In this document: positions 41,744-50,692 of the stretch, piece after piece
How the letters are laid out: the number at the start of each line of letters is the position of its first letter
Position numbering within the stretch: the first letter of the stretch is position 1
Source: AP-15 sp035538335
GTDB taxonomy: Bacteria > Pseudomonadota > Alphaproteobacteria > ATCC43930 > CGMCC-115725
NCBI GenBank assembly: GCA_035538335.1
Contig: DATLKN010000036.1
Span: 1-64,000, forward strand
Direction: 5' to 3'
DNA length: 64,000 bases
The notes under the pieces: generated by a model
Databases searched by the model: none
Told to the model about the DNA's origin: nothing
Seen by the model: only the letters and a program-made list of their open reading frames with translations
Position numbers and translations under genes: made by a program

Positions 41744-44062
41744 ATGTTTGAAGCCATCGCCGGGAGAATCGTTCGCCGGCGCCGGCTTGCAACCCCGGTA
41801 TCGGACATGTTTGGCGCGGCTCCGGCCGCGGCGGCCGCCTTCGGCGGTGCGCAGGCGAGGGCCCGGGGCCGTCCCGAGCCGCCGCCGCCAGCCGAGGCAT
41901 CGCCCGGCGAGCCGGGCCGGCAGGTGTTCGACGATGGCGGCCTGTTCGTTTCGACGGCGTTGGCGCGAGGGCCCGAACGGCGGCTGGCGGCCGCCCTCGT
42001 CATCCTGCTCGCGATCGTCTTCGTGGCGGCGGTTCCGTTCGCACGCAGGCCGCTGCCGCAAGTGCCGGCCTTCATCCCGGTCTACGAATCGGCGCTCGCG
42101 ATCCTCGATCTCGTGACGGCGATCCTGCTGTTCGGACAGTTCGCCGTGTTGCGCGCCGGCTCGGTGCTCGTCCTCGCAGGCGGATACCTGTTCGCGGCGC
42201 TGATGACGATCGCGCATGCGTTGACGTTTCCGGGGCTGTTCGCAGCGCACGGGCTGCTCGGCGCCGGTATGCAGAGCACGGCATGGCTGTACATGTTCTG
42301 GCACGGCGGCTTCCCGGCCGCCGTCATTCTCTATGCCCTGCTGAAGGGCGGCCGCTTTGACGGCGCTGCCGTCCGCCGGGCGCCCGCGGCGGCCGTGTTG
42401 GGCTGCGCCGCCGCGGTGCTCGGCCTCGTCTGCGGGCTGACATGGCTCGCGACCGCGGGCGCGCCGGCATTGCCCGCGATCATGGACGGCAACCGCTACA
42501 CGGCGGCGATGATCTTCGTCGTCGGGACCGTCTGGCTGCTCAGCCTCTTGGGCATTGCCGCGCTCCGGCTGCGCCCGCCGCTCACGATGCTCGATCTCTG
42601 GCTGACCGCCGTACTCGCCGCCTGGCTGTTCGATATCGGGCTCAGCGCCGTCTTCAACGCCGGCCGCTTCGATCTCGGCTTCTATGCCGGCCGTATTTAC
42701 GGGCTGCTGGCGACGAGCTTCGTGCTGGCGGTGGTGCTGACCGAGACGAACCGGCTTTATGGCCGCCTGGCGCACGCCGCGACGCAGCTCAGCGGCCGCG
42801 TCGGCCGGCTCGAGGATAGCGAACGGGCGCATCTGATCGAGCTCGAACGCTCGAATGCCGAGCTGCGGGCGGAAGCCGCCGAGCGCCGGCGAACCGAAGC
42901 GCGGCTCGTGCAGGCACAAAAGATGGAGGCGATCGGTAATCTGACCGGCGGCATGGCGCACGATTTCAACAACATCTTGGGGATCGTGATCGGCAATCTC
43001 GATGTCTTGCGCGGCCGCTGTGCGGCCGAGCCCGAGACCGACGAGCTGGCGCGCGAGGCGCTGGAAGCGGCGCTGCGCGGCGCCGAGCTGAACCGGCGGC
43101 TGCTCGCCTTCGCGCGGCGTCAGCCGCTGCAGCCGACACGGCTCGACCTCAACGCCTTGATCGAGAGCATCGTCACCCTGCTGCGGCGGGTGCTCGGCGA
43201 GCAGATCGAGATCACGCTCGACCTCGGGCGAGAGACCTGGCCGGTGGTCGTCGACGAGGCGCAGCTCGAAGCGGCGATCACCAACCTCGCGACCAATGCG
43301 CGCGACGCGATGCCGAAAGGCGGCAGGCTCGCGATCGCTACCCGCAACCGTCGGCTCGATGGCGACTATGCCGCGCAGCACGCCGAGGTGACGGCGGGCG
43401 AATACGCCGAGATCGAAGTCGGCGACAACGGCATGGGCATGCCCCCCGAGGTGATGAGCCGGATCTTCGAGCCGTTCTACACGACGAAAGAGCAAGGCCG
43501 CGGCACCGGCCTCGGCCTCAGCATGGTGTTCGGCTTCATCAAGCAATCCGGCGGCCACATTTCCGTCTACAGCGAGCCGGGCCTCGGCACGACCTTCCGC
43601 CTCTACCTGCCGCGCGCCTCGGCCGGACCCGATGCCGCCGAAACGATCGAGCCCGCCGCCGCGGCGCCGGGAGGCGGCGAAAGGGTGCTGGTGGTCGAGG
43701 ACAATGCCGGCCTGCGCCGCGTCGCCATCCGTCAGCTGAAAGAGCTCGGCTACGCGGTGATCGAGGCCGATTCGGCCGCCGCTGCGATGGCGGCGCTCGA
43801 AAACGGCGGCGCCGATCTTGTCTTCTCGGACGTCGTCATGCCGGGCGGCATCGACGGGTTCGACTTGGCGGCGGCAATCGGCCGGCGCTGGCCCGAGATC
43901 CGCGTTCTGCTCACCTCCGGTTTCGGCGGCGGCAATTTGGAGCAGAGCCTCGCTGCGCTGCCCCCCGGCGTGCGCCTGCTCGGCAAGCCGTACCGCAAGG
44001 CCGAGCTGGCCGCCGCCTTGCGGTCCGTTCTCGAAACTCCGGCGCCGCGGAGCAGTCGATGA
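41744..44062 (+). CDS. MASE4-domain hybrid sensor histidine kinase
   Basis: A 772-residue membrane kinase. A cytosolic Pro/Ala-rich leader precedes a MASE4-type sensor with about eight helices (81-335), a coiled coil (345-390), HisKA with His406 in GGMAHDFNNILG, a GHKL ATPase domain (N-box NLATNARDAMPKGG, G-boxes DNGMGMP and GTGLGLS) and a C-terminal receiver (phospho-acceptor near Asp696). Lies 4 bp after the CpaE-like gene and overlaps the next gene by 4 bp. Ligand unknown; phosphate likely passes to the REC-EAL protein. Confidence 0.88.
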   Translation: MFEAIAGRIVRRRRLATPVSDMFGAAPAAAAAFGGAQARARGRPEPPPPAEASPGEPGRQVFDDGGLFVSTALARGPERRLAAALVILLAIVFVAAVPFARRPLPQVPAFIPVYESALAILDLVTAILLFGQFAVLRAGSVLVLAGGYLFAALMTIAHALTFPGLFAAHGLLGAGMQSTAWLYMFWHGGFPAAVILYALLKGGRFDGAAVRRAPAAAVLGCAAAVLGLVCGLTWLATAGAPALPAIMDGNRYTAAMIFVVGTVWLLSLLGIAALRLRPPLTMLDLWLTAVLAAWLFDIGLSAVFNAGRFDLGFYAGRIYGLLATSFVLAVVLTETNRLYGRLAHAATQLSGRVGRLEDSERAHLIELERSNAELRAEAAERRRTEARLVQAQKMEAIGNLTGGMAHDFNNILGIVIGNLDVLRGRCAAEPETDELAREALEAALRGAELNRRLLAFARRQPLQPTRLDLNALIESIVTLLRRVLGEQIEITLDLGRETWPVVVDEAQLEAAITNLATNARDAMPKGGRLAIATRNRRLDGDYAAQHAEVTAGEYAEIEVGDNGMGMPPEVMSRIFEPFYTTKEQGRGTGLGLSMVFGFIKQSGGHISVYSEPGLGTTFRLYLPRASAGPDAAETIEPAAAAPGGGERVLVVEDNAGLRRVAIRQLKELGYAVIEADSAAAAMAALENGGADLVFSDVVMPGGIDGFDLAAAIGRRWPEIRVLLTSGFGGGNLEQSLAALPPGVRLLGKPYRKAELAAALRSVLETPAPRSSR

Positions 44063-45246
44063 AAGACGCAGCGCCGCGCCTGCTCGTCATCGACGACGAC
44101 TCCGCTTTCGGCCGGTTGGTGAAGCGGATCGGCCAGCCGCTCGGCATCGAGGTGGCGTGCAGCGACGGCGCAGACTGGGCGGCGCAGCTGCAGCATTGGC
44201 GGCCCTCGATCATCATCCTCGACCTGCAAATGCCGGGGATCGACGGGATCGAAATCCTGCGCGGCCTGGCGGCGGCCGGGTGCACCGCGAAAATCCATCT
44301 GGCGAGCGGCTCGATCGACGGGCGCACGCTCGAACGGGCGGCCCGGCTCGGCGGCGAGCGCGGCCTCGACATGGGGCCGACCCTGCAAAAGCCGATGCGC
44401 GCCGAGAGCCTGCGCGGCGTTCTCGAAGCAACCGGAACGGCGGCGCCGGCGGCCTCGGCGCCGCCTCTCGATGCCGGCATCCGGTCAGACGAGCTGGCGC
44501 AGGCGATCGCCGCCCAAGAGCTCTATCTCGATTACCAGCCGCAGATCGAATTGCCGCTCGGCTGCATCGGCGCGGCCGAGGCGCTGGTGCGCTGGCGGCA
44601 TCCGGTGCGCGGCATCGTGCCGCCCGACCGCTTTATTCCGCTCGCCGAGAAGACGGGGCTGATCGACTCGCTGACCGAATGGGTGGTCGGCACCGCTCTC
44701 GCGGCGGCCGGCGAGTGGCGCCGGCGCGGCTGCGCGCTCGGCATCTCGATCAATGTATCCGGGCGCAACGTGCGCGACGTCGGCCTGCCCGACCGGATCG
44801 GAGAGCGCTGCAAGGAATTCGGCGTGGCGCCGCAGAGCGTCACCCTCGAACTCACCGAGAGCGATGTCATGGCCGACGCCATCGAGGCGATGGACGTGCT
44901 GGTGCGGCTGCGCCTCAAAGGCTTCAAACTGTCGGTCGACGATTTCGGCACCGGCTATTCGTCGCTGGTGCGGCTGCACCGGATGCCATTTTCCGAGCTC
45001 AAGATCGACCGCTCGTTCGTCGGCAGGCTGTTGCAGGATCCCGAATGCGGCACCATCGTCGACGCGATTATCGGCCTGGCGGAGAAACTGAACCTCAAAT
45101 GCATCGCCGAAGGGGTCGAATCCGCGCCGATCCTTGACAGGCTGCGCCGCTTGGGCTGCGACGGCGCCCAGGGCTACCACATTTGCCGACCGGTATCGGC
45201 CGAGGCCGTCATCGCGCGCGCCGCCGCGCCGGCCGCGCGGGTGTAG
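44059..45246 (+). CDS. REC-EAL response regulator, cyclic-di-GMP phosphodiesterase
   Basis: A 395-residue response regulator. The receiver has Asp12-Asp13, phospho-acceptor Asp55 (IIILDLQMPG) and Lys111. The EAL domain begins near 145 with E174-A-L, and keeps NVSGRNV, ELTESD, DDFGTGYSSL and AEGVES, so the two-metal hydrolysis site is complete. It should linearise cyclic-di-GMP when activated by the adjacent kinase. ATGA overlap with the kinase gene. Last gene of the operon; its stop converges with the amidase gene 45 bp away. Confidence 0.9.
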   Translation: MKDAAPRLLVIDDDSAFGRLVKRIGQPLGIEVACSDGADWAAQLQHWRPSIIILDLQMPGIDGIEILRGLAAAGCTAKIHLASGSIDGRTLERAARLGGERGLDMGPTLQKPMRAESLRGVLEATGTAAPAASAPPLDAGIRSDELAQAIAAQELYLDYQPQIELPLGCIGAAEALVRWRHPVRGIVPPDRFIPLAEKTGLIDSLTEWVVGTALAAAGEWRRRGCALGISINVSGRNVRDVGLPDRIGERCKEFGVAPQSVTLELTESDVMADAIEAMDVLVRLRLKGFKLSVDDFGTGYSSLVRLHRMPFSELKIDRSFVGRLLQDPECGTIVDAIIGLAEKLNLKCIAEGVESAPILDRLRRLGCDGAQGYHICRPVSAEAVIARAAAPAARV

Positions 45247-45291
45247 GGAGCGCAACAGGCAACGGACGCAGGGCCGCCGATACAGTCTACC

Positions 45292-46680
45292 TCACAGTGC
45301 CGGCCGCCGTTTCCGCCACTCCGTCGCTTCCTCGTAGGCGTGCGCGAGGCGCAGCACGGTCGCGTCCGCGAAGCGCTTGCCGACAATCTGGAACGACAGC
45401 GGCAGGCCGCCATCGGTAAAGCCGCAGCGCACCGACATCGCCGGGCTGCCGGTGACGTTGAACGGCATCGTCAGCAATGGCCGCTCGAAGGTCGCGAATT
45501 TGCCGACCGCCTCGATCGGCGGCGCCTCGGTCGGCGCGGCGGCGGTCATCACGAGGTCGAGGCCCGCCATTGCCCGGTCGAGTTCCTCGACGAGCTCGCG
45601 CCGGCGCCGCACCGCCTCGACGTAGTCGGCGGCGGTCAGGAGGCCGGCGAGCGCCATGCGGTCGCGGAAGATCTCGCCGTAATCGGTGAAGCGGCGGCGC
45701 AGGTTTTCTTCGTGGATCGCGTAAGCCTCGGCCAGCATGATCGTGACGCCGCAGGCGACCCAGTCGGCGAGCGGCGACAATCTCACTTCCGAGACGGTGC
45801 AGCCCAATCCTTCGAGGGTCTTCGCCGCGCTCTCGATCGCGCCCTTCACCGCGGCGTTCGCCTCGTTGTCCGCCTCGTAGAAATGCCGCACGAGCCCGAT
45901 CTTGAGCCCCTTGGCGCCGCCCTTCAGCGCCGCCCGGTAATCCGGGATCGGATGGTTCGCGCTCGCCGGGTCGGCCGGATCGTGGCCGGCCATCGCCTGC
46001 AACAGGATTGCGCAATCCTCCGCCGTCCACGCGAGCGGCCCCGCATGGTCGAGCGAGAAGGCGAGCGGCAGGATGCCCATCCGGCTGATGAGCCCGTAGG
46101 TCGGCTTCAACCCGGCGAGCCCGCAATAGGCGGCGGGGCCGCGGATCGAGCCGCCGGTGTCGCTGCCGGTGCCGCCGAGCACCAGCCCCGCCGCCACCGC
46201 TGCGCCGGTGCCGCTCGATGAGCCGCCGGTGAAGCGGCTCGTATCCCAGGGGTTGCGCGCCGGCGGCCAGGGGACGTCGAAGGAGGGCCCGCCGAGGGCG
46301 AATTCATGCGTCGCGAGCTTGCCGACGACGATCGCCCCGGCAGCTTTCAGCCGCGCGACCGAGAAGGCGTCCTGCCGCGGCACGTGGTCCTGCATGACCT
46401 TGGAATGCCCGGTCGTCGCGACGCCCGCGGTCTCGTAAATGTCCTTGAGCCCGATCGGAATGCCGTGCAGCGGCCCGCGATAATGCCCGGCGGCGATCTC
46501 CGCCTCGGCCTGCCGCGCGGCGGCGCGCGCCTCCTCGGCGAGCACCCGGATGAAGCTGTTGAGCCTGCCGTCGAACTTCGCGATGCGCTCGAGCCGGCTC
46601 TCGGTCAGCTCTACCGGCGACAGCTCGCGCTTTTCGATGAGCCGACCCGCCTCCGCGACCGTCAGGTAATCGGGGACCAT
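45292..46680 (-). CDS. Amidase-signature family hydrolase
   Basis: A 462-residue amidase of the GatA/AtzE-like signature family. The Ser-cisSer-Lys triad is visible: Lys79 (GIPIGLKD), Ser154/155 in GGSSSGTGAAVAAG and Ser178 in GSDTGGSIR. Not the tRNA amidotransferase, judging by context. A small helical protein gene ends three bases upstream, an arrangement like AtzE-AtzG or GatA-GatC, and the amidase ribosome site (GGAGGG) lies inside that gene's end, so the two are coupled. Substrate unknown. Confidence 0.88.
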   Translation of the reverse strand: MVPDYLTVAEAGRLIEKRELSPVELTESRLERIAKFDGRLNSFIRVLAEEARAAARQAEAEIAAGHYRGPLHGIPIGLKDIYETAGVATTGHSKVMQDHVPRQDAFSVARLKAAGAIVVGKLATHEFALGGPSFDVPWPPARNPWDTSRFTGGSSSGTGAAVAAGLVLGGTGSDTGGSIRGPAAYCGLAGLKPTYGLISRMGILPLAFSLDHAGPLAWTAEDCAILLQAMAGHDPADPASANHPIPDYRAALKGGAKGLKIGLVRHFYEADNEANAAVKGAIESAAKTLEGLGCTVSEVRLSPLADWVACGVTIMLAEAYAIHEENLRRRFTDYGEIFRDRMALAGLLTAADYVEAVRRRRELVEELDRAMAGLDLVMTAAAPTEAPPIEAVGKFATFERPLLTMPFNVTGSPAMSVRCGFTDGGLPLSFQIVGKRFADATVLRLAHAYEEATEWRKRRPAL

Positions 46681-46683
46681 CGC

Positions 46684-46866
46684 TCAGCCCTCCGGAAACC
46701 GCACGACATGCGCAGGCTCGGCGGCGACGTTGCGCCCGCCCGCAGGGCGCAGCCGCGACGTCATCTCCTCGATCAGATGCGCGGCGGCGGCGATCTCGTC
46801 GCGCTCGCGCTCGGGCACTTCCAGCCCCAGCCGCGCCAGCCTCCGGTCGAGTTCGTTGCGCGTCAT
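46684..46866 (-). CDS. Small GatC/AtzG-like amidase partner
   Basis: A 60-residue protein, mostly one or two helices (TRNELDRRLARLGLEVPERE, then DEIAAAAHLIEEMTSRLR) with an extended tail HVVRFPEG. Size, helix layout and position immediately before an amidase gene match GatC/AtzG-type partners, which wrap around and stabilise amidase subunits; direct homology is not certain. ATG at 46866 chosen because GGGAGA is eight bases away; an ATG two codons earlier is too close to it. It follows the SDR gene by 11 bp. Confidence 0.6.
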   Translation of the reverse strand: MTRNELDRRLARLGLEVPERERDEIAAAAHLIEEMTSRLRPAGGRNVAAEPAHVVRFPEG

Positions 46867-46877
46867 CGGCATTCTCC

Positions 46878-47621
46878 CTATTGCGCGATGAAGCCGCCGT
46901 CGATCACCAGCTCCGTGCCGGTGACGAAGGAGGCTTCCTCAGAAGCGAGGAACAGCACGCCATAGGCGACCTCGATCGGCTCGCCCAATCGGCGCAGCGG
47001 CGTCATCTCGATTTTGTCGGCGCGCTCGTTGGCGTTGGTGGCGTTCAGCATCGGCGGCATGTAGCCGGGATGCACCGAGTTGACGCGCACCCCCATCGGG
47101 CCGTAGCGCACCGCCGCTGCCTTCGTATAGATGCGCACCGCGCCTTTCGAGGCGGCGTAGCCCGGATGCCCGCCGGCGCTGCCGACAAACCCCATGATCG
47201 AACTGATGTTGACGATCGCGCCGCCGCCGGTCTTCGCCATCGCTTCGGCGGCAAGCTTGGTGCCGAGAAAGACGCTCGTCTGGTTGACCGCGATGATCCG
47301 CTCCCAGCCAGCGAGCGCGTCGTGGTCGCCGACCGCGCTGCCGGAGATCCCGGCGTTGTTGACGAGGATGTCGAGCCGGCCGTGGCGCGCGACGGTAGCA
47401 CCGATCAGCTCGACCCACTGCGGCTCCTGCGTCACGTCGATCGCAGCGGCCCAAGCCTCGCCGCCGGCGGCGCGGATCGCGGCGGCGACGCGCTCGGCCT
47501 CGTGCCCCAGGATGTCGGCGGCGACGACCCGGGCGCCTTCCGTCGCGAACAGCCGCGCCTCCGCCTCGCCCATGCCGTGCCCGGCGCCGGTGACGATCGC
47601 GACCTTGTCTTTGAGACGCAT
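46878..47621 (-). CDS. Classical SDR oxidoreductase
   Basis: A 247-residue classical short-chain dehydrogenase: TGAGHGMG cofactor loop (11-18), NNAG (88-91), Ser140/141, Tyr155-x3-Lys159 (YAASK) and the PG motif in VHPGYMPPM. Catalysis should be intact; likely an alcohol or 3-hydroxyacid dehydrogenase. GAGGAG ribosome site. First gene of a small operon with the GatC-like protein and the amidase, which suggests that the released alcohol or amine product is oxidised, though this is inference. Confidence 0.88.
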   Translation of the reverse strand: MRLKDKVAIVTGAGHGMGEAEARLFATEGARVVAADILGHEAERVAAAIRAAGGEAWAAAIDVTQEPQWVELIGATVARHGRLDILVNNAGISGSAVGDHDALAGWERIIAVNQTSVFLGTKLAAEAMAKTGGGAIVNISSIMGFVGSAGGHPGYAASKGAVRIYTKAAAVRYGPMGVRVNSVHPGYMPPMLNATNANERADKIEMTPLRRLGEPIEVAYGVLFLASEEASFVTGTELVIDGGFIAQ

Positions 47622-47708
47622 GGCGGCTCCTCGCGGCTGGTCGGGGACAGTACCCCGACAATAGCCGTTCGGAGCCGGCCTCGCTATCCGCGCGAGGCTA
47701 CGCCGCCG

Positions 47709-48140
47709 TCATTTGCAGCAGGCGCAGGTGCAGGGCGGGGCCGCGACCGGATGCACCGGGTGATAGGCGACATGCGCCGGGGCGGCGTAGGCGGCGGGGT
47801 AGGGCCGCAAATAGGGATGCCACCACCACGCCGCGCCCCACCACCAGCGGTGCGGCCACCACCAGCGCCAGCCCCAGCCGCCGTGCCACCACCAGCCGCC
47901 GCGCCATCCCCCGAAGCGGCCGCCGAAACGGCCGCCGAAACGGCCGACGCCGACGAAACGGTGGCCGCGGAAGACTCCGTGCCGAAAGGCGAAACGATGG
48001 CCGACGAACCGGTGGTGCACATGGCCGACGAAATGGCCGTGACCGCCCCAGGGATGGACGCGGGCTTGCGCGGTGCCGGCGGGCGGCATGAGGAATGCGG
48101 CCAGAAGGAGCGCCGCAGCGATCAGGAGCTTTCTCGGCAT
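47709..48140 (-). CDS. Secreted Trp/His/Gly-rich protein
   Basis: A 143-residue protein with a signal peptide (MPRKLLIAAALLLAAFLMPPAG). The mature part is low-complexity: His-rich (GHGHFVGHVHHRFVGHRF), then RFGG units in tandem from a 12-bp DNA repeat (about 47910-47950), a Trp-rich run with many WW and WWW, and an end with Cys pairs (PPCTCACCK). His and Cys could bind metal; the Trp/Gly region may associate with membrane or wall. Similar proteins are common in Rhizobiales without assigned function. Strong GGAGG ribosome site. Confidence 0.65.
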   Translation of the reverse strand: MPRKLLIAAALLLAAFLMPPAGTAQARVHPWGGHGHFVGHVHHRFVGHRFAFRHGVFRGHRFVGVGRFGGRFGGRFGGWRGGWWWHGGWGWRWWWPHRWWWGAAWWWHPYLRPYPAAYAAPAHVAYHPVHPVAAPPCTCACCK

Positions 48141-48342
48141 CGAGACCTCCGAAATTGACGGGAGGGGCCCGGCCGGCCCGCGACTCCCGAACATCGACAA
48201 CGCGTGATAGGCGAATTTCGTTCAGGCCATGCCCGCGGCGGCGGTGACTTTTTAATGTCCCGCCGCCGGGCCGGCCTTCCGCAACAGCCGTTTGACGAGG
48301 GAGGCCTTGCCGCATAGCCTCATCTTTCGGGAGGTAAGCGCC

Positions 48343-49188
48343 ATGCAGTTGTCGCCGCCGCAGCTCCGGCAATTCGCCGACGAAGGATACCTGTTCCTGC
48401 CCCAATGCTTCTCCGAGGGAGAGGTCGCGGTCTTGCGCGAGGAGGCCGAGCGCATCTATGCCACCGACCGTCGGGAGGTCTGGCGCGAGAAAACGGGGGC
48501 GCCGCGCACCGCCTTCGCCGCGCACACCTACAACGAGGCCTTTCGCCTGTTGGGGCATCATCCGCGCCTGATCCGCCCGGTCGAGCAGGTGTTCGGCGAA
48601 CCGCTCTACATGCACCAGTACAAGATCAACGCCAAGGCCGCCTTCGAGGGCGATGTGTGGCAATGGCACCAGGATTACGGCACCTGGGCGCGCGACGACG
48701 GGATGCCGCAGCCGCGCGCCATGAACATCGCCGTCTTCATGGACGAGGTGATGCCGATCAACGGCCCCCTGATGCTGATCCCGCGGAGCCACAAGCACGG
48801 CGTTCTCGCGGCCGGGCATGACGAGGAGACGACCTCCTACCCGCTGTGGACGCTCGACAAGGAGACCGTGACCCGGCTCGTCGGTGAAGGCGGCATCGTC
48901 GCGCCGACCGGCAAGCCGGGCTGCGTCCTGATGTTCCACGGCAACCTCGTGCATGGCTCGGCGCCGAACATCACCCCATATCCGCGGCGCATCGTGTACC
49001 TGACCCTCTGCGCCGTCTCGAACTACATCAGGAAGCCGACCCGGCCCGAATGGATCGCGCATCGCGACTTCGCGCCGATCGCGCCGGTCGCCGACGACGC
49101 GCTCCTCAAATACGCAGAGGCCCATCCCGTCTTGAACCCTCCCCCGCAGGCGGGGGAGGGCAGGGTGGGGGCGGCGGCCGCCGAGTAG
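48343..49188 (+). CDS. Phytanoyl-CoA dioxygenase-family Fe(II)/2OG oxygenase
   Basis: A 281-residue double-stranded beta-helix oxygenase. The iron triad is His109 and Asp111 (WQWHQDYG) and His204 (LVHGSAPN), with an Arg in PYPRRIVYLTL for 2-oxoglutarate. It resembles ectoine hydroxylase and other small-molecule hydroxylases. Excellent ribosome site (GGGAGG, nine bases). The last 18 residues (NPPPQAGEGRVG then Ala-rich) are encoded by a palindromic repeat and are not part of the fold. The next gene begins 5 bp later. Confidence 0.85.
   Translation: MQLSPPQLRQFADEGYLFLPQCFSEGEVAVLREEAERIYATDRREVWREKTGAPRTAFAAHTYNEAFRLLGHHPRLIRPVEQVFGEPLYMHQYKINAKAAFEGDVWQWHQDYGTWARDDGMPQPRAMNIAVFMDEVMPINGPLMLIPRSHKHGVLAAGHDEETTSYPLWTLDKETVTRLVGEGGIVAPTGKPGCVLMFHGNLVHGSAPNITPYPRRIVYLTLCAVSNYIRKPTRPEWIAHRDFAPIAPVADDALLKYAEAHPVLNPPPQAGEGRVGAAAAE
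49138..49171. repeat. CCCCCGC palindrome within the oxygenase 3' end
   Basis: CCCTCCCCCGCAGGCGGGGG followed by AGGGCAGGGTGGGGG: the sister of 31690-31725. It overlaps the last codons of the dioxygenase gene and supplies its Pro/Gly-rich tail. Confidence 0.75.
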
Positions 49189-49193
49189 CGCGC

Positions 49194-50519
49194 ATGAGCC
49201 TCTACCATCTCGCGCGCGAGCGCGCCGCCGAGGGCCGGCCGGTCAAGGTCGGGTTGATCGGCGCCGGCAAGTTCGGCTCGATGTTCCTGAACCAGGCGCC
49301 GACGATGCCGGGCGTCGAAATCGCGGTCATCGGCGATCTCGATCCCGAGCGGGCGCGCCGCGCCTGCCGCACCGTCGGCTGGGACGCCGCCCGCATCGCG
49401 CGCACCCGCTTCCTCGCCTCGGGCGCCGAAGTCTGCGCCGACCCGCGGGTCGATGTCGTCGTCGAGGCGACCGGCAGCCCCTTCGCCGGCGTCGCGCATG
49501 CGCGCGCTGCGATCGAAGGGAAGAAGCACATCGTCATGGTCAATGTCGAAGCAGACGTGCTGGCGGGGCCGCTTCTCGCCGAGGAGGCGCGCGCCGCGGG
49601 CGTCGTCTATTCGCTCGCCTATGGCGACCAGCCGGCCTTGACCTGCGAACTCGTCGACTGGGCGCGCGCTATCGGCTTCGAAGTCGTCGCGGCGGGGAAG
49701 GGGACGAAGTACCTGCCGGCCTACCACGCCGTGACGCCGGCCGATGTCTGGCGGCATTACGGCCTCTCGCCGGAAGAGGCCGAGCGCGGCGGCATGAACA
49801 GCCAGATGTTCAACTCCTTTCTCGACGGCACCAAATCGGCGACCGAGATGGCGGCGATCGCCAATGCCAGCGGCCTTGGCGTGCCCCATGACGGCCTGCA
49901 ATTCCCGCCCTGCGGCGTCGACGACCTGCCGCAAATCCTGCGCGGGCAAGAGGCGGGCGGCGTCCTCGAAAAGGACGGCATGGTCGAGGTCGTCTCCTCG
50001 CTCGAGCGCGACGAGCGGCCGGTCTTCCGCGATCTGCGCTGGGGCGTCTATGTCGTCCTCAAGGCGCCGAACGATTATGCCCGCGCCTGCTTCCGGGAAT
50101 ACGGCCTCAAGACCGATCGCTCCGGCTGGTACGCGGCGATGTACAAGCCTTACCACCTGATCGGCCTCGAACTCGGAATCTCGGTCTTGTCGGCGGCCTT
50201 GCGCCAAGAGCCGACGGGGCAGGCGACCGGCTTCCGCGGCGATGTCGTCGCTGTCGCGAAGCGCGCGCTGAAAGCCGGCGAAACCCTCGACGGCGAGGGC
50301 GGCTTCACGGTCTGGGGGAAGCTCGTGCCGGCCGAGCGAAGCCTCGCCGCGGGCGCATTGCCGATCGGCCTCGCGCACAAGGTGCCGCTGTTACGCGATA
50401 TCGCCGAGGGCGAGATCGTGCGCTTCGCCGATGTGAAGCTGCCCGACGGCGAGGCAGTGCGCGCCCGCCGCGAGATGGAGCGCCGCTTCGCCCCGCACAG
50501 GGCCGCGGCGGCGGAGTAG
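49194..50519 (+). CDS. DRL-like NAD(P)-dependent oxidoreductase with SAF domain
   Basis: A 441-residue enzyme: Rossmann domain with G20-L-I-G-A-G-K-F-G28, a VVEATGSP strand as in homoserine dehydrogenase, a central catalytic region (GDQPALTCELVDWAR, AAGKGTKYLPAYH) and a C-terminal SAF domain (AVAKRALKAGETLDGEGG, AHKVPLLRDIAEGEIVRFADV). This architecture is that of the DRL family, named for a Brucella enzyme that replaces DXR in isoprenoid synthesis, but most members act elsewhere, for example on small sugar acids. Start 5 bp after the dioxygenase stop, likely an operon. DXR-type function is possible but untested. Confidence 0.75.
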   Translation: MSLYHLARERAAEGRPVKVGLIGAGKFGSMFLNQAPTMPGVEIAVIGDLDPERARRACRTVGWDAARIARTRFLASGAEVCADPRVDVVVEATGSPFAGVAHARAAIEGKKHIVMVNVEADVLAGPLLAEEARAAGVVYSLAYGDQPALTCELVDWARAIGFEVVAAGKGTKYLPAYHAVTPADVWRHYGLSPEEAERGGMNSQMFNSFLDGTKSATEMAAIANASGLGVPHDGLQFPPCGVDDLPQILRGQEAGGVLEKDGMVEVVSSLERDERPVFRDLRWGVYVVLKAPNDYARACFREYGLKTDRSGWYAAMYKPYHLIGLELGISVLSAALRQEPTGQATGFRGDVVAVAKRALKAGETLDGEGGFTVWGKLVPAERSLAAGALPIGLAHKVPLLRDIAEGEIVRFADVKLPDGEAVRARREMERRFAPHRAAAAE

Positions 50520-50692
50520 CGCCTCATCTGAAATAAGGGCAGTGCCGCCATTTAATTCCCGTTTTCGTGAATCGCCGATACGGTCGGCCGCATCGGAACG
50601 ACGCCTTTGCGCCGAAAGCGGTCGGTCGTGCCAGTGTGCCGAGATTGGTTGCTGTTGGGTTCACCAAGCCGATCTGCCCGGCAACCGGCCGC

